Source of the DNA: Hymenobacter canadensis
GTDB taxonomy: Bacteria; Bacteroidota; Bacteroidia; Cytophagales; Hymenobacteraceae
DNA length: 64,000 bases
Direction: 5' to 3'
NCBI RefSeq assembly: GCF_027359925.1
Contig: NZ_CP114767.1
Coordinates: 4,328,501-4,392,500, forward strand
Positions 48,830 through 57,753 of this stretch are shown here, piece after piece. Position numbers and translations under genes: made by a program. The notes under the pieces are model-generated. The model saw only the letters and a list, made by a program, of their open reading frames with translations, searched no databases and was not told the origin of the DNA. How positions within the stretch are numbered: the stretch's first letter is position 1; the number at the start of each line of letters is the position of its first letter.

Positions 48830-50098
48830 ATGAACGAACAGCGTATCCAGGAAAAGCTAAGCATATTGGCAGATGCCGCCAAATATGACGTGTCGTGCTC
48901 TAGCAGCGGCGGCAAGCGCAAAAACGTGGACAAAGGTCTGGGCAACGCCGAGGGTATGGGCATCTGCCACAGCTACACCGAGGACGGTCGTTGTGTGAGC
49001 CTGCTGAAGATTCTGCTCACCAACCACTGCATTTTCGACTGCGCCTACTGCGTGTCGCGGAAAAGCAACAACGTGAAGCGTGCCGCCTTCACCGTCGACG
49101 AAGTCGTGGACCTGACCATGAATTTCTACCGCCGCAACTACATCGAGGGCCTGTTTCTGAGCAGCGGCATCTTCTCCTCGCCCGACTATACCATGGAGCG
49201 CCTCGTGCGCATCATCAAGAAGTTGCGCACCGAGCACCGCTTCAACGGCTACATCCACGTGAAAGCCATTCCGGGCGCTTCGGAGGAGCTGATTCAGGAG
49301 GCCGGCCTGTATGCCGACCGGTTGAGCGTGAATATTGAGCTGCCCAGCGAAATGGCCTTGCAGAATCTGGCGCCAGAGAAGAACTATGCGGAAATCCTGA
49401 CTCCCATGGCTCAGATCCGCGACGGCATCACCCAGAACAAAGAGGAGAAAGCGCTTTTCAAAAAAGTGCCGCAGTTCGCCACGGCCGGCCAGAGCACTCA
49501 GCTCATCGTGGGCGCGTCCGCCGAAAACGACCTGCAGATCATCAACCTCTCCGACTCGCTCTACAAAGGCTACGGCCTGAAGCGCGTGTACTACTCCGGC
49601 TACATCCCCGTCACCGACGACGCCCGCCTGCCGCAGGTGACTCAGCCGCCCCTCATCCGGGAGCACCGCCTCTACCAGAGCGACTGGCTGATGCGCTTCT
49701 ACGGCTTCCAGGCCGACGAAATCCTGGACCCGGCGCACCCGTTCCTCGATCTGGAAGTGGACCCCAAGCTGGCCTGGGCCCTGCGCAACCGCCACGTTTT
49801 CCCCGTGGACATCAACACCGCCGACTTCGAGATGATTCTGCGCATTCCCGGCGTGGGCTCGCGCTCGGCCAAGCGCATTGTGGCCGCCCGCCGCTTCGGC
49901 CCGCTCAGCCTCGACCACCTGCACAAGTTCGGCGTGGTGCTCAAGCGCGCCAAGTTCTTCCTGACCTGCCGCGGCCAGGCCCTCTCCACCCGCGACTACG
50001 ACGAGCAGACCATCCGCCGCCAGATCCTGTTCGGGGCCGGCTCGGTCCGCTCGGCCCTGGTCACGCAGCAGCTCGACCTTTTTGCCCAGGCCTCCTAA
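48830..50098 (+). CDS. Radical SAM/helix-hairpin-helix protein, putative DNA modification or repair (TIGR03916 type)
   Basis: The chain (422 residues from MNEQRIQEKLSILADAAKYD) has the radical SAM cluster motif HCIFDCAYC near residue 85 (CxxxCxxC), then SSGIFSSPDYTMERL and GYIHVKAIPGASEELI of the TIM barrel. The C-terminal part ends with DNA-binding helix-hairpin-helix motifs (FEMILRIPGVGSRSAKRIVAARRFGPLSLDHLHKFG). This architecture belongs to the family linked to uracil-DNA-glycosylase-like partners. Reaction unknown. It forms a module with the small ORF and DUF4130 gene downstream. Confidence 0.93.
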   Translation: MNEQRIQEKLSILADAAKYDVSCSSSGGKRKNVDKGLGNAEGMGICHSYTEDGRCVSLLKILLTNHCIFDCAYCVSRKSNNVKRAAFTVDEVVDLTMNFYRRNYIEGLFLSSGIFSSPDYTMERLVRIIKKLRTEHRFNGYIHVKAIPGASEELIQEAGLYADRLSVNIELPSEMALQNLAPEKNYAEILTPMAQIRDGITQNKEEKALFKKVPQFATAGQSTQLIVGASAENDLQIINLSDSLYKGYGLKRVYYSGYIPVTDDARLPQVTQPPLIREHRLYQSDWLMRFYGFQADEILDPAHPFLDLEVDPKLAWALRNRHVFPVDINTADFEMILRIPGVGSRSAKRIVAARRFGPLSLDHLHKFGVVLKRAKFFLTCRGQALSTRDYDEQTIRRQILFGAGSVRSALVTQQLDLFAQAS

Positions 50099-50176
50099 AT
50101 GAGTTGTCAGTTGCCGGTTGTCCGTTCTCAGGCACCCCAATTATTGACAGCTGACAACCAGCAACTGACGACTAAA
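50099..50176. repeat. Low-complexity inverted repeat of GTCAGTTG/CAACTGAC units
   Basis: TGTCAGTTGCCGGTTGTC on the left and GACAACCAGCAACTGACGAC on the right are imperfect complements around CACCCCAATTATT. It begins at the radical SAM stop. Confidence 0.6.
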
Positions 50177-50189
50177 ACCAGCAAATGCC

Positions 50190-50363
50190 ATGACCATCTC
50201 CCATCGCGCCGCCGACGTGCCAGCCGCCACCGCCACCCAACCCGTGAAAGTGGCCCGCATTGCGTGCTGCTGCAAGCTTTCCGACCTGCTGCCGCTGGTG
50301 CAGCAGCTCCACCGCGAAACAGTTCGGCCCGCCGCCAAATCCCGGCAGTCGGAGGCTGCGTAA
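50190..50363 (+). CDS. Small ORF, 57 aa, between radical SAM and DUF4130 genes
   Basis: ATG to TAA encodes MTISHRAADVPAATATQPVK, then VARIACCCKLSDLLPLVQQL and a basic tail. Three consecutive cysteines lie at 26-28. It reads in the same direction and lies between the two module genes. No signal peptide or known family. It could be a small partner protein or a chance frame; codon choice looks like the neighbours (GC third positions). Confidence 0.45.
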   Translation: MTISHRAADVPAATATQPVKVARIACCCKLSDLLPLVQQLHRETVRPAAKSRQSEAA

Positions 50364-50405
50364 AGTGGATGGCGGGAGTGGTCCTGTGTTCCAGTCCGTA
50401 GTGCT

Positions 50406-51353
50406 ATGAGTCATTCCCTGTCGCCTCTCAACCAACCGCGTATTGCGGCAGTCGGCCCCGCCGCTGGCCGCCGCCCGGGCGCGCCCCAGCTCACCAATCC
50501 GGCCCTGGATTACACTTACGACGGCTCGTTTGAGGGCTTGCTGTCGGTGCTGTTCCAGGTCTACGACCGGAAGGCGGCCCCCAACAGTATTCAGCCGGTA
50601 GGGGCGGTGCAGGGCGGCTTGTTCGTGCAGCCCGTGCTGATTGATACCGACGAAACGGCCGCCGCCCGCGTCTGGGACGGCCTGCTGCGCTACATGGATA
50701 AGGACGCCCGCACGCGCCTGTTTCACGTGTTTCTGAGCGAGCAGCCCGACCGGGAGTTGCTGGTCTTCCGTTATGCCGACCTAGCCATGCGCGCCGGCCG
50801 CGACATCTCCGAGCACTACGCCGACGACAACGTGCGCCGCGTGCAGCGAATAGCGCAGCAGATGTACCGCGAGAAGCACCGCATGGAGGCTTTCGTGCGT
50901 TTCGAGAAAACCCAGGATGGCTTGTTTCACGCCACTATCGACCCCGATTTCGATGTGCTGCCGCTCATCGCACCGCACTTCACCAAGCGCTACGCCGACC
51001 AGCGCTGGCTGATCTTCGATAAGCGCCGCCGCTACGGCCTCTACTACGACCTCACCCGCACCGACGTGGTGGAGTTTGAAAGTGCCGCTTCGCAGCGCAG
51101 TACCAGCGTGTCGGCCACCGTGCTGGACGAGCGGGAGCCGCTGTTCAAGCTGCTCTGGCAGTCGTATTTCGACCACGTAAACATCCCGGAGCGCAAGAAC
51201 ATGAAGCTGCACCGCCGCCACATGCCGCTGCGTTACTGGCGTTACCTCAGCGAAAAGCAGCCGCGCGAGCAGGCCTTCCGGCCCATCCAGAACAAGCGCC
51301 CGGTGCAGCCCGGCGGCCCGGCGCTGAGCGCGGCCCCGGCCGCAGGCGAGTAG
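50406..51353 (+). CDS. DUF4130/TIGR03915 probable DNA metabolism protein, 315 aa
   Basis: Partner of the radical SAM protein. The family motif LDYTYDGSFEGLLSVLFQVYDRK lies at about 38-60. Other conserved parts are MYREKHRMEAFVRFEKTQDGLFHATIDPDFDVLPLIAPHFTKRYADQRWLIFDKRRRYGLYYD and WQSYFDHVNIPERKNMKLHRRHMPLRYWRYLSEK. In many genomes this domain is fused to a uracil-DNA-glycosylase-like domain; here the chain ends after a short Pro/Ala tail, so no such domain is fused. Confidence 0.93.
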   Translation: MSHSLSPLNQPRIAAVGPAAGRRPGAPQLTNPALDYTYDGSFEGLLSVLFQVYDRKAAPNSIQPVGAVQGGLFVQPVLIDTDETAAARVWDGLLRYMDKDARTRLFHVFLSEQPDRELLVFRYADLAMRAGRDISEHYADDNVRRVQRIAQQMYREKHRMEAFVRFEKTQDGLFHATIDPDFDVLPLIAPHFTKRYADQRWLIFDKRRRYGLYYDLTRTDVVEFESAASQRSTSVSATVLDEREPLFKLLWQSYFDHVNIPERKNMKLHRRHMPLRYWRYLSEKQPREQAFRPIQNKRPVQPGGPALSAAPAAGE

Positions 51354-51398
51354 GAGGGCGGCCGGAAACACGTAATTTGCGGCCTCATTCTGCCTCAT

Positions 51399-51501
51399 CT
51401 GTCATCCTGAGCTTGCGAAGGACCTTACCACGCTAAAACGACCCGGGGCTACCTCCATTTGTTCTGGTGCGATAAGGTCCTTCGCAAGCTCAGGATGACA
51501 G
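51399..51501. repeat. Perfect 29-bp inverted repeat, TGTCATCCTGAGC type
   Basis: Arms 51399-51427 and 51473-51501 are exact complements (CTGTCATCCTGAGCTTGCGA...), with a 45-base loop. Related in edge (TGTCAT) but not core to the TGTCATTCCG family. It lies between DUF4130 and rfbD. Confidence 0.9.
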
Positions 51502-51531
51502 CTGCTTTTCCCCCGACTTTCCGTCTATTTT

Positions 51532-52386
51532 ATGGGTTCAACCACTCTCGTTTTCGGTGGCGCCGGCCAGCTGGGCCAATGCCTGCAGCACGTTGCCAAG
51601 GAGCGCAACCTGTCCGGTCTTGTTTTCCTGCCCGAAGCGCAGGCCAATATCCTCAACACCGAGACGCTGCAAGCCGTTTTTGCCGAGTACCGGCCTGCCT
51701 ACGTTATCAACTGTGCCGCCTACACGGCCGTGGACAAGGCCGAAGACGAAGTGGACCTGGCCCGCAAAGTGAACTGCGACGGCGCCGAAAACCTGGCCCG
51801 CCTCTGCGGCGAGTTTGGCCCCACGCTGCTGCACATCAGCACCGATTTCGTGTTTGCTGGCACCGGCAACCAGCCCCTCCAGGAAACCGACGAAACCGCG
51901 CCCATCAGCGTTTACGGCCTCACCAAGCTGGAAGGCGAGCAGGTGATTCCCGGGCACACCGAGCGGTATTTCATTTTGCGCACCAGCTGGCTGTACTCCG
52001 AGTACGCCAACAACTTCGTGAAAACCATGCTGCGCTTCGGCAAGGAGCGCGACGAGATGCGCGTCATCTGGGACCAGCTGGGCACGCCCACCTACGCCAT
52101 CGACCTGGCCGGCGTGCTGCTGCACATCATCGAAACCGGCAGCACCGCCTACGGCCTCTACCACTACAGCAACGAGGGCGTCACGTCGTGGTACGATTTT
52201 GCGGTGGCCATTTTCGAGCTGGGCGGCCTGCCCACCCGCACCGTGCCCATCCGTACCGCCGAGTACCCCACCAAAGCCACCCGCCCCGCCTTCTCTGTGA
52301 TGGACAAGACCAAAGTGAAAACCACGTTGGGCGTGACTATTCCGCACTGGCGGGAGAGCCTAGTGGTGTGTATGGGGCGGCTGTAG
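51532..52386 (+). CDS. rfbD: dTDP-4-dehydrorhamnose reductase
   Basis: NADPH-dependent last step of dTDP-L-rhamnose synthesis. From MGSTTLVFGGAGQLGQCLQ the GGAGQLG nucleotide loop is at 9-15; VINCAAYTAVDKAEDE, LLHISTDFVFAG (catalytic Thr), SVYGLTKLEGE (Tyr-x3-Lys) and RTSWLYSEYANNFVKTMLRFG follow. Length 284 is typical. The other rml genes are not nearby. Confidence 0.95.
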   Translation: MGSTTLVFGGAGQLGQCLQHVAKERNLSGLVFLPEAQANILNTETLQAVFAEYRPAYVINCAAYTAVDKAEDEVDLARKVNCDGAENLARLCGEFGPTLLHISTDFVFAGTGNQPLQETDETAPISVYGLTKLEGEQVIPGHTERYFILRTSWLYSEYANNFVKTMLRFGKERDEMRVIWDQLGTPTYAIDLAGVLLHIIETGSTAYGLYHYSNEGVTSWYDFAVAIFELGGLPTRTVPIRTAEYPTKATRPAFSVMDKTKVKTTLGVTIPHWRESLVVCMGRL

Positions 52387-52413
52387 CGGTAAAAGCCTCC
52401 AGGCAGCACGGCT

Positions 52414-53046
52414 ATGCAGGAAGTCTACAACAACCGGCGCATCATCTGGGAGAGCAAGTCAAAGACGATCCGCAGTGTGATTTTCAGCTTTCTGTTCGTC
52501 GCAGGAGCTGTCTGGACGCGGGCTTCCTATTCGCCCTGGTTGTTCTGGTTTAATATCGTCTTCTTCGGTGGATGCGGAGCCGTTGCCCTCTACCAGTTGC
52601 TTTCGCCGCGCATCATGTTTGTGGCCCCGGGCAGCAAGTTGGGGCGGGAGATTCGCAAGGCGCTTGATGCAGAAGCAATGGAGCAGATTCAGTTCTTTGA
52701 GGGCGGCTTTTCGCTGCTGGAAAACCCGGATATGCCGCCGCGGGAGTATCACTGGAAAGAACTGGAGGCTGCCTTTGGCTACAAAACAGACTGCTATACC
52801 ACTGACGAAATCTACCTGGACCTATTCTGGGCAGATGCGGCATGCCTGACGCTTTCCGAATCGACGCCGCAATGGCTCACCATTCTGGCTGAACTGCACA
52901 AGCATGCGCCCGCGGTGCCCCCGAACTGGTACGCCGACATTGCAGTTCCAGTGTTTGAAACCAAGCTTACGCTGTTGTTTGATGCGAAGGGCCGAAGTCA
53001 GACGGAAGCAGAACGGGCGTATTACGGCGCACCCGCTAAGCCGTAA
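52414..53046 (+). CDS. Hypothetical membrane protein, 210 aa
   Basis: Two N-terminal membrane helices (SVIFSFLFVAGAVWTRASY and LFWFNIVFFGGCGAVALYQLL) followed by a soluble part with PRIMFVAPGSKLGREIRKALDAEAMEQIQFFEGGF, WKELEAAFGYKTDCYTTDEIYLDLFWADA and LTLSESTPQWLTILAELHKHAPAVPPNWYADI. The layout recalls YcxB-like or PH-domain-like proteins with a membrane anchor. Its stop overlaps the convergent MFS gene by 11 bases. Confidence 0.78.
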   Translation: MQEVYNNRRIIWESKSKTIRSVIFSFLFVAGAVWTRASYSPWLFWFNIVFFGGCGAVALYQLLSPRIMFVAPGSKLGREIRKALDAEAMEQIQFFEGGFSLLENPDMPPREYHWKELEAAFGYKTDCYTTDEIYLDLFWADAACLTLSESTPQWLTILAELHKHAPAVPPNWYADIAVPVFETKLTLLFDAKGRSQTEAERAYYGAPAKP

Positions 53047-54244
53047 CTCCGCGCCCGTAAAACCGATTCAGCAGATACGCCATGCTGCCAAAGGCCAGCC
53101 CCACGGCGCACACGCCGGGCCACTGGAAATGGTCCCAGGCGAGGCCGCCCAGGAAGGAGCCGGCGGACGCCCCGATGAAGCATCCGGTCATGTAGACGGT
53201 GTTGAGGCGGCTGCGGGCTTCGGGCAGCAGCATGAAGATGCGGGTCTGGTTGGAAATGTGCGTCATCTGCTGGCCCACATCCAGAACGACGACGGCCACC
53301 ACCAGCCCCACCAGATAGGTGCCCCCGAAGCCCAGCAGCAGGTACGCCCCCAGAAACATTAGAATCCCGAGGTTCAGCGCGTAGTCCGGGCCTTTGGTGT
53401 CGGCCGATTTGCCGGCGAAGGAAGCCGCCAGCGCGCCGCTGGCCCCGATGAGGCCGAATAGGCCGGCCACGTCACTGTGGTAGTGGTAGGCGTCGCTTTC
53501 CAGGAAGAACACCAGCGAAGTCCAGAAGGCGCTGAAGCCGCCGAACATGCAGGCCCCCACCAGCGCCGAGCGGCGCAGCACCGGCAGCGTGCCAGCCAGC
53601 GTGCCCAGCGAGCGGAGCAGACTGCCGTAGCTGCCCTGAAACGTAGGTTGGTTACGCGGCAGCATGCGTGCCAGAATACCCGTGAGCAGCACCATGATGG
53701 CCGCACCCACCCAGAACATCGTGCGCCACCCGAAGTGCAGCCCCACGTAGCCGCTAATCGTGCGCGACACCAGAATCCCGATCAGCAGCCCGCTCATCAC
53801 GCGGCCTACCACCTTACCCCGGTCGGCGTCGGAGGCCAAGGAGGCGGCCATCGGAATCAGCAGCTGCGGTACTGCCGAAAATAGCCCGATCAGTAGGCTG
53901 GCCGCTGCCAGCGTGCCGAAGGTAGGCGCATACGCCGCGGCTGCTAGACACACGGCCGCGCACAGCAGCAGCCCCAGAATCAGTTGTTTCCGCTCGCGCT
54001 TGTCGCCGAGCGGCACCACAAACAGCAGCCCCAGCGTGTAGCCTACCTGCGTGACGGTGGCTATGAGGCTCACCTGGCTTTCGCGCAGCCCGAAGGTGCG
54101 CCCGATTTCGGCCAGCAGCGGCTGATTATAGTAGATATTGGCGACCACCAGGCCGCAGGTAATTGCCATCAGCCAGACCAGGCCGGGGGCCAGCGGCGGA
54201 GGAGCCGGCGCAGTAACGGCGCCAGCCTGCACAGATTCTCTCAT
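53036..54244 (-). CDS. MFS transporter, 402 aa
   Basis: Twelve membrane helices in the usual 6+6 layout, with the loop 2-3 motif GDKRERKQLILG. N-terminal helix GLVWLMAITCGLVVANIYYNQPLLAEIGRTFGL and following segments match drug/proton and sugar-efflux MFS proteins (NIYYNQPLL type). The start MRESVQAG at 54244 was preferred over MCFM at 54253. The substrate is not evident. It converges on the hypothetical membrane protein, overlapping by 11 bases. Confidence 0.9.
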   Translation of the reverse strand: MRESVQAGAVTAPAPPPLAPGLVWLMAITCGLVVANIYYNQPLLAEIGRTFGLRESQVSLIATVTQVGYTLGLLFVVPLGDKRERKQLILGLLLCAAVCLAAAAYAPTFGTLAAASLLIGLFSAVPQLLIPMAASLASDADRGKVVGRVMSGLLIGILVSRTISGYVGLHFGWRTMFWVGAAIMVLLTGILARMLPRNQPTFQGSYGSLLRSLGTLAGTLPVLRRSALVGACMFGGFSAFWTSLVFFLESDAYHYHSDVAGLFGLIGASGALAASFAGKSADTKGPDYALNLGILMFLGAYLLLGFGGTYLVGLVVAVVVLDVGQQMTHISNQTRIFMLLPEARSRLNTVYMTGCFIGASAGSFLGGLAWDHFQWPGVCAVGLAFGSMAYLLNRFYGRGVTA

Positions 54245-54324
54245 GAAACACAAAGCGCCACGGCAGGCCGCCGTGGCGTAGATGAATGCAGAGAACTGCT
54301 AAACGGCGCGGAAGGTTGTGTGAT

Positions 54325-54438
54325 GTAACGCGAAGCTTCTGCTTCGCGAACGAGTGCAGCAAGTAGCTACGCGGCTGGGCTGGTGGCGCGGTTCGGGTTA
54401 CTCGCTTTGCTCGTCGCCAAGCTGGAGCTTAGCGTTAC
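54325..54438. repeat. Imperfect inverted repeat of GTAACGCGAAGCTT units
   Basis: Arms 54325-54354 (GTAACGCGAAGCTTCTGCTT...) and 54410-54438 are imperfect complements; the left arm folds alone as CGCGAAGC/GCTTCGCG. It overlaps the AraC-gene stop codon by a few bases. Confidence 0.65.
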
Positions 54439-55358
54439 GCCGCGCACTGGCGCTTATACACGCCGGGCGTGATGCCTTCGTACTGCTTGAACAGCTTCTG
54501 GAAGTAGGCCGTGTTGTTGAAGCCCGCCCGAAAACACACGTCGGCCACGGTGCTGAGCGGGTTGCGCAGCAGGCGCTTGGCTTCGGAAAGGCGCTCCTGA
54601 ATGATGAACTCCACAGGCGTGAGGCCCAGTTCGCGCTTGAACACCCGGAAGAACGTGGCCTTGCTCATGCAGGCCAGCTCCGAGAGTTTTTCGACGGTTA
54701 TCTGCTCGGTGAGGTGCTGCTTGATGTACTGCACCACCGCCGCGAACCGGTGCGAGGTGGCGTGCTGCTGGTAGTTGTGGAACAGCAGCTGCCGGGCCTG
54801 GGTCTGCATCAGGCGCACCAGCATCTCCTGAATCGTGAAGTTGGCCAGCACGTCCTTCACCCGGCCGGTGTCGCGGGAGAGCTGCACGAGGCGCTCTAAA
54901 GTGCTGGTTAGCTCGGGCGTGTTGTGGAAGTGGGCGTGCTCGGTGGTGTCGAGCTGCCAGGGCAGGTGGGCTTCGGCGCGGGGCTGCTCTTCGTTGAGCA
55001 GGTCCACGGTCTGGCGGATGGTTTCGATGGGAATGGCCACGGCCAGGCACTGCGTGGGGCGATGTTCGTCGGCTTCCGGAAAGTCAATCACCATCGTCTC
55101 GTTCTCGCCCACAATCACCGACTCGCCGGGCAGGTACTCGAAGGCCGGGCGGCCTGCCAAGTGCATCACTTTCTTGCCCTGCAGCATGGTGGTCAGCACC
55201 ACGTGGCCCATGCTCAGCGGCACTTGGTGGGCGGTGCGGTGCGTCTCAAACACGTTCAGCTCGAAGGCCTCCAGCGAGTACACCGTCCGGTTTTCTACCA
55301 AGGTGGTAAGCTGTTCGGGCTGGCGCAGGGCAATGGGAGCGGGCAGGTGGTGCGGCAT
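54435..55358 (-). CDS. AraC family transcriptional regulator, 307 aa
   Basis: An N-terminal cupin-like sensing domain (AraC_N type: MGHVVLTTMLQGKKVMHLAGRPAFEYLPGESVIV) precedes two helix-turn-helix motifs in the C-terminal 100 residues: YIKQHLTEQITVEKLSELACMSKATFFRVFKRELGLTPVEF and the second ending NTAYFQKLFKQYEGITPGVYK. It is divergent from the aldehyde dehydrogenase gene, so it probably regulates that operon. Inducer unknown. Confidence 0.93.
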   Translation of the reverse strand: MPHHLPAPIALRQPEQLTTLVENRTVYSLEAFELNVFETHRTAHQVPLSMGHVVLTTMLQGKKVMHLAGRPAFEYLPGESVIVGENETMVIDFPEADEHRPTQCLAVAIPIETIRQTVDLLNEEQPRAEAHLPWQLDTTEHAHFHNTPELTSTLERLVQLSRDTGRVKDVLANFTIQEMLVRLMQTQARQLLFHNYQQHATSHRFAAVVQYIKQHLTEQITVEKLSELACMSKATFFRVFKRELGLTPVEFIIQERLSEAKRLLRNPLSTVADVCFRAGFNNTAYFQKLFKQYEGITPGVYKRQCAA

Positions 55359-55549
55359 AGCAACGAAGACGAAAAGCAGTTTTGACGTGTCCAGGATGTG
55401 GCTGCCGGATACATCTGCAACAGCTAAAGCTAAGGACAGTTCGGGCAGAAAGCAACGGCGCTGAAGCTCGGCCGGTATCAGACAAACCCAGCCGCCCGCC
55501 GGAGAGTTGCACGGGCGGTGAGTGAGTGCTTACAATGTTGCGACAATAG

Positions 55550-55623
55550 GTGGGGTTTATGCGAGGATACTACAATGGTTTCAAGTAATGGAAAGCCTAG
55601 CTTGGCCTACCAATAAACCCCAC
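55550..55623. promoter_or_regulatory. Inverted 11-bp pair in the AraC-aldehyde dehydrogenase gap
   Basis: GTGGGGTTTAT (55550-55560) and its exact complement ATAAACCCCAC (55613-55623) flank the region just upstream of the dehydrogenase ATG (55637). Spacing of 52 bases fits a two-site operator for the divergent regulator, or a weak mRNA hairpin. Confidence 0.4.
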
Positions 55624-55636
55624 TAAACTCTCGCCA

Positions 55637-57166
55637 ATGGAAACCCTGGAAAGAACCACCACGCTTATTGAGCGCCCCAAGTTCAAATCCCACTACGACA
55701 ACTTCATTGGCGGCAAGTGGGTCGCGCCGGTTAACGGGCAGTATTTCGAGAACCCCTCGCCGATTGACGGCAAGGCCTTCTGCAAAGTAGCGCGCAGCAC
55801 TAAGGAGGATATTGAGCTGGCCCTCGACGCCGCCCACGAGGCGTTTAAGAGCTGGAGCAAGGCCTCGGCCGCCACGCGCAGCAACGTGCTGCTCAAGATT
55901 GCCGACATCATGGAGGCCAATCTGGCCCATTTGGCCGCCGTGGAAACCGTGGAAAACGGCAAAGCCATCCGCGAAACCATGGCTGCCGACCTGCCCCTGT
56001 GCATCGACCACTTCCGCTACTTCGCCGGCGTTATCCGGGCCGAGGAAGGCTCCGCCACGGAGCTCAACGAAACCACCCTGTCGCTGGTGATTCAGGAGCC
56101 GCTGGGCGTGGTGGGCCAGATTATTCCCTGGAACTTCCCGCTGCTGATGGCCACCTGGAAGCTGGCGCCCGCCATTGCGGCCGGCTGCTGCGTGGTGATG
56201 AAGCCTGCCGAGCAGACGCCTGCCAGCATCATGGTGCTGATGGAACTGATTCAGGATGTGGTGCCGGCCGGCGTGATTAACGTGGTGAACGGCTTCGGGC
56301 TGGAAGCCGGCAAGCCGCTGGCTTCCAACAAGCGCGTACAGAAGGTGTCGTTCACGGGTGAAACCACCACAGGCCGCCTGATTCTGCAATACGCCGCCGA
56401 AAATATCATCCCCGTGACTATGGAGTTGGGCGGCAAGTCGCCGAACATCTTCTGCAAATCGGTGATGGATGCCGACGACGATTTCCTGGATAAGTGCCTG
56501 GAAGGTGCGGCCATGTTTGCCCTCAACCAGGGCGAAATATGCACCTGCCCCTCGCGCCTGCTCATCCACGAGGACATCTACGACGAGTTTATGCCCCGCC
56601 TGATTGAGCGCGTAAAAGCCATCAAGCTCGGCCACCCGCTCGACCCCGAAACCATGATGGGCGCGCAGGCCAGCAACGACCAGTACGAGAAAATCCTGAG
56701 CTACCTGGAAATCGGGAAGGCCGAAGGCGCCGAGGTGCTGACCGGCGGCGATGCCCACCGCGACCATGCCCACGACGAGCTGCACGACGGCTACTACATC
56801 CAGCCCACCATCTTCCGCGGCCACAACAAAATGCGGATTTTCCAGGAGGAAATCTTCGGCCCGGTGCTGTCCGTGACGACGTTCAAAGACAACGACGAGG
56901 CCATTGAGCTGGCCAACGACACGCTTTACGGCCTCGGCGCCGGCCTCTGGAGCCGCGACGCGCACGAGCTGTACCAGATGCCCCGCGCCATTCAGGCCGG
57001 CCGCGTGTGGGTGAACTGCTACCACGACTACCCCGCCGGCGCCCCGTTCGGTGGCTACAAGGCCTCCGGTTTCGGTCGCGAAAACCACAAGATGATGCTG
57101 GGCCACTACCGGCAGACCAAGAACATGCTGATTTCCTACAGCCAGCAGAAACTGGGCTTCTTTTAG
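55637..57166 (+). CDS. NAD-dependent aldehyde dehydrogenase (ExaC/AcoD type), 509 aa
   Basis: Oxidises aldehydes, probably acetaldehyde, to acids. Motifs: [17 protein letters not shown] at the start, catalytic pair Glu in [13 protein letters not shown] and Cys in [13 protein letters not shown], cofactor loop [17 protein letters not shown] and [14 protein letters not shown]-terminal end matches the ExaC group: [22 protein letters not shown] and a long tail. DUF779 partner lies 590 bases on, and an AraC regulator is divergent. Confidence 0.95.
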   Translation: METLERTTTLIERPKFKSHYDNFIGGKWVAPVNGQYFENPSPIDGKAFCKVARSTKEDIELALDAAHEAFKSWSKASAATRSNVLLKIADIMEANLAHLAAVETVENGKAIRETMAADLPLCIDHFRYFAGVIRAEEGSATELNETTLSLVIQEPLGVVGQIIPWNFPLLMATWKLAPAIAAGCCVVMKPAEQTPASIMVLMELIQDVVPAGVINVVNGFGLEAGKPLASNKRVQKVSFTGETTTGRLILQYAAENIIPVTMELGGKSPNIFCKSVMDADDDFLDKCLEGAAMFALNQGEICTCPSRLLIHEDIYDEFMPRLIERVKAIKLGHPLDPETMMGAQASNDQYEKILSYLEIGKAEGAEVLTGGDAHRDHAHDELHDGYYIQPTIFRGHNKMRIFQEEIFGPVLSVTTFKDNDEAIELANDTLYGLGAGLWSRDAHELYQMPRAIQAGRVWVNCYHDYPAGAPFGGYKASGFGRENHKMMLGHYRQTKNMLISYSQQKLGFF

Positions 57167-57189
57167 GCCGCCGCATCTTGGGTAAGTGA

Positions 57190-57248
57190 AATGGTGAGTT
57201 GCTGTTCGGTAAGCCTGACCAAGGCTGGTGGAACAGCAGCTCACCATT
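57190..57248. repeat. Nested hairpin after the aldehyde dehydrogenase gene
   Basis: Stem AATGGTGAGTTGCTGTTC (57190-57207) pairs with 57231-57248 with one G:U; inside, AGCCT/AGGCT forms a second stem. No T-run follows, so it may be a processing or decay site rather than a terminator. Confidence 0.6.
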
Positions 57249-57341
57249 CGCTTGTGTGGAAGGCGCCTGCAACGCTTGGCGGCGCGTTTGCGTCTTGTGG
57301 ATAACCTTCAGGACTATAACGTACTACTCCTTATGCTGCTT

Positions 57342-57701
57342 ATGAAAGTTTCCTTGCTTGCGTTGCTGCCAATGGTAGCGGCCACGGCGGCCTCGGCCCA
57401 GAAACTGCCGTTGCCGGGCCAGAAAAACCCGGACTGGACACTGCTGAAAACAGAAGGCCTCCACCAGGATGAAGTGGTTGAATCTGATCAGCCGCAGCCG
57501 GTGCCCATGCCCAACATGGATGCCCGTGGCGGCGTGAAGGACAGCGGTGGCCAGTGGGTTATCTACTACGATCCGCTCCGCAACGTACGCTACAACATGG
57601 CCGACCTGAAAAAAGGCCGGTTGCGGGCCCAGGATTTGCGCACCGGCACCGTGTACACGTACGCGCCCAAAAAAGGCGCACACCCTAAGCCGTTGAAGTA
57701 A
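57342..57701 (+). CDS. Small exported protein, 119 aa
   Basis: MKVSLLALLPMVAATAASAQ is a signal peptide; the ATG at 57333 adds three residues (MLL). The mature part has DARGGVKDSGGQWVIYYDPLRNVRYNMADLKKGRL and ends YTYAPKKGAHPKPLK. No family recognised. It lies between the dehydrogenase and DUF779 genes, perhaps inserted into that operon. Confidence 0.7.
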   Translation: MKVSLLALLPMVAATAASAQKLPLPGQKNPDWTLLKTEGLHQDEVVESDQPQPVPMPNMDARGGVKDSGGQWVIYYDPLRNVRYNMADLKKGRLRAQDLRTGTVYTYAPKKGAHPKPLK

Positions 57702-57753
57702 ACGGTTTTTTTCTTCTCCCCAGCCGCCCTGCGCGGCCGATTTTGTTCGCTCT

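Noticed and set aside
50099..50401. 100-codon plus-strand frame overlapping the small ORF
   Set aside because: Its first part translates the GTCAGTTG repeat and the rest is Arg/Pro/Ala low complexity; the 57-aa frame in another phase is more plausible.
55607..57247. Long antisense frame of 546 codons
   Set aside because: It is the complement of the aldehyde dehydrogenase, whose active-site motifs are clear; the antisense product is low-complexity (His/Gly/Val) as expected from GC-rich third positions.
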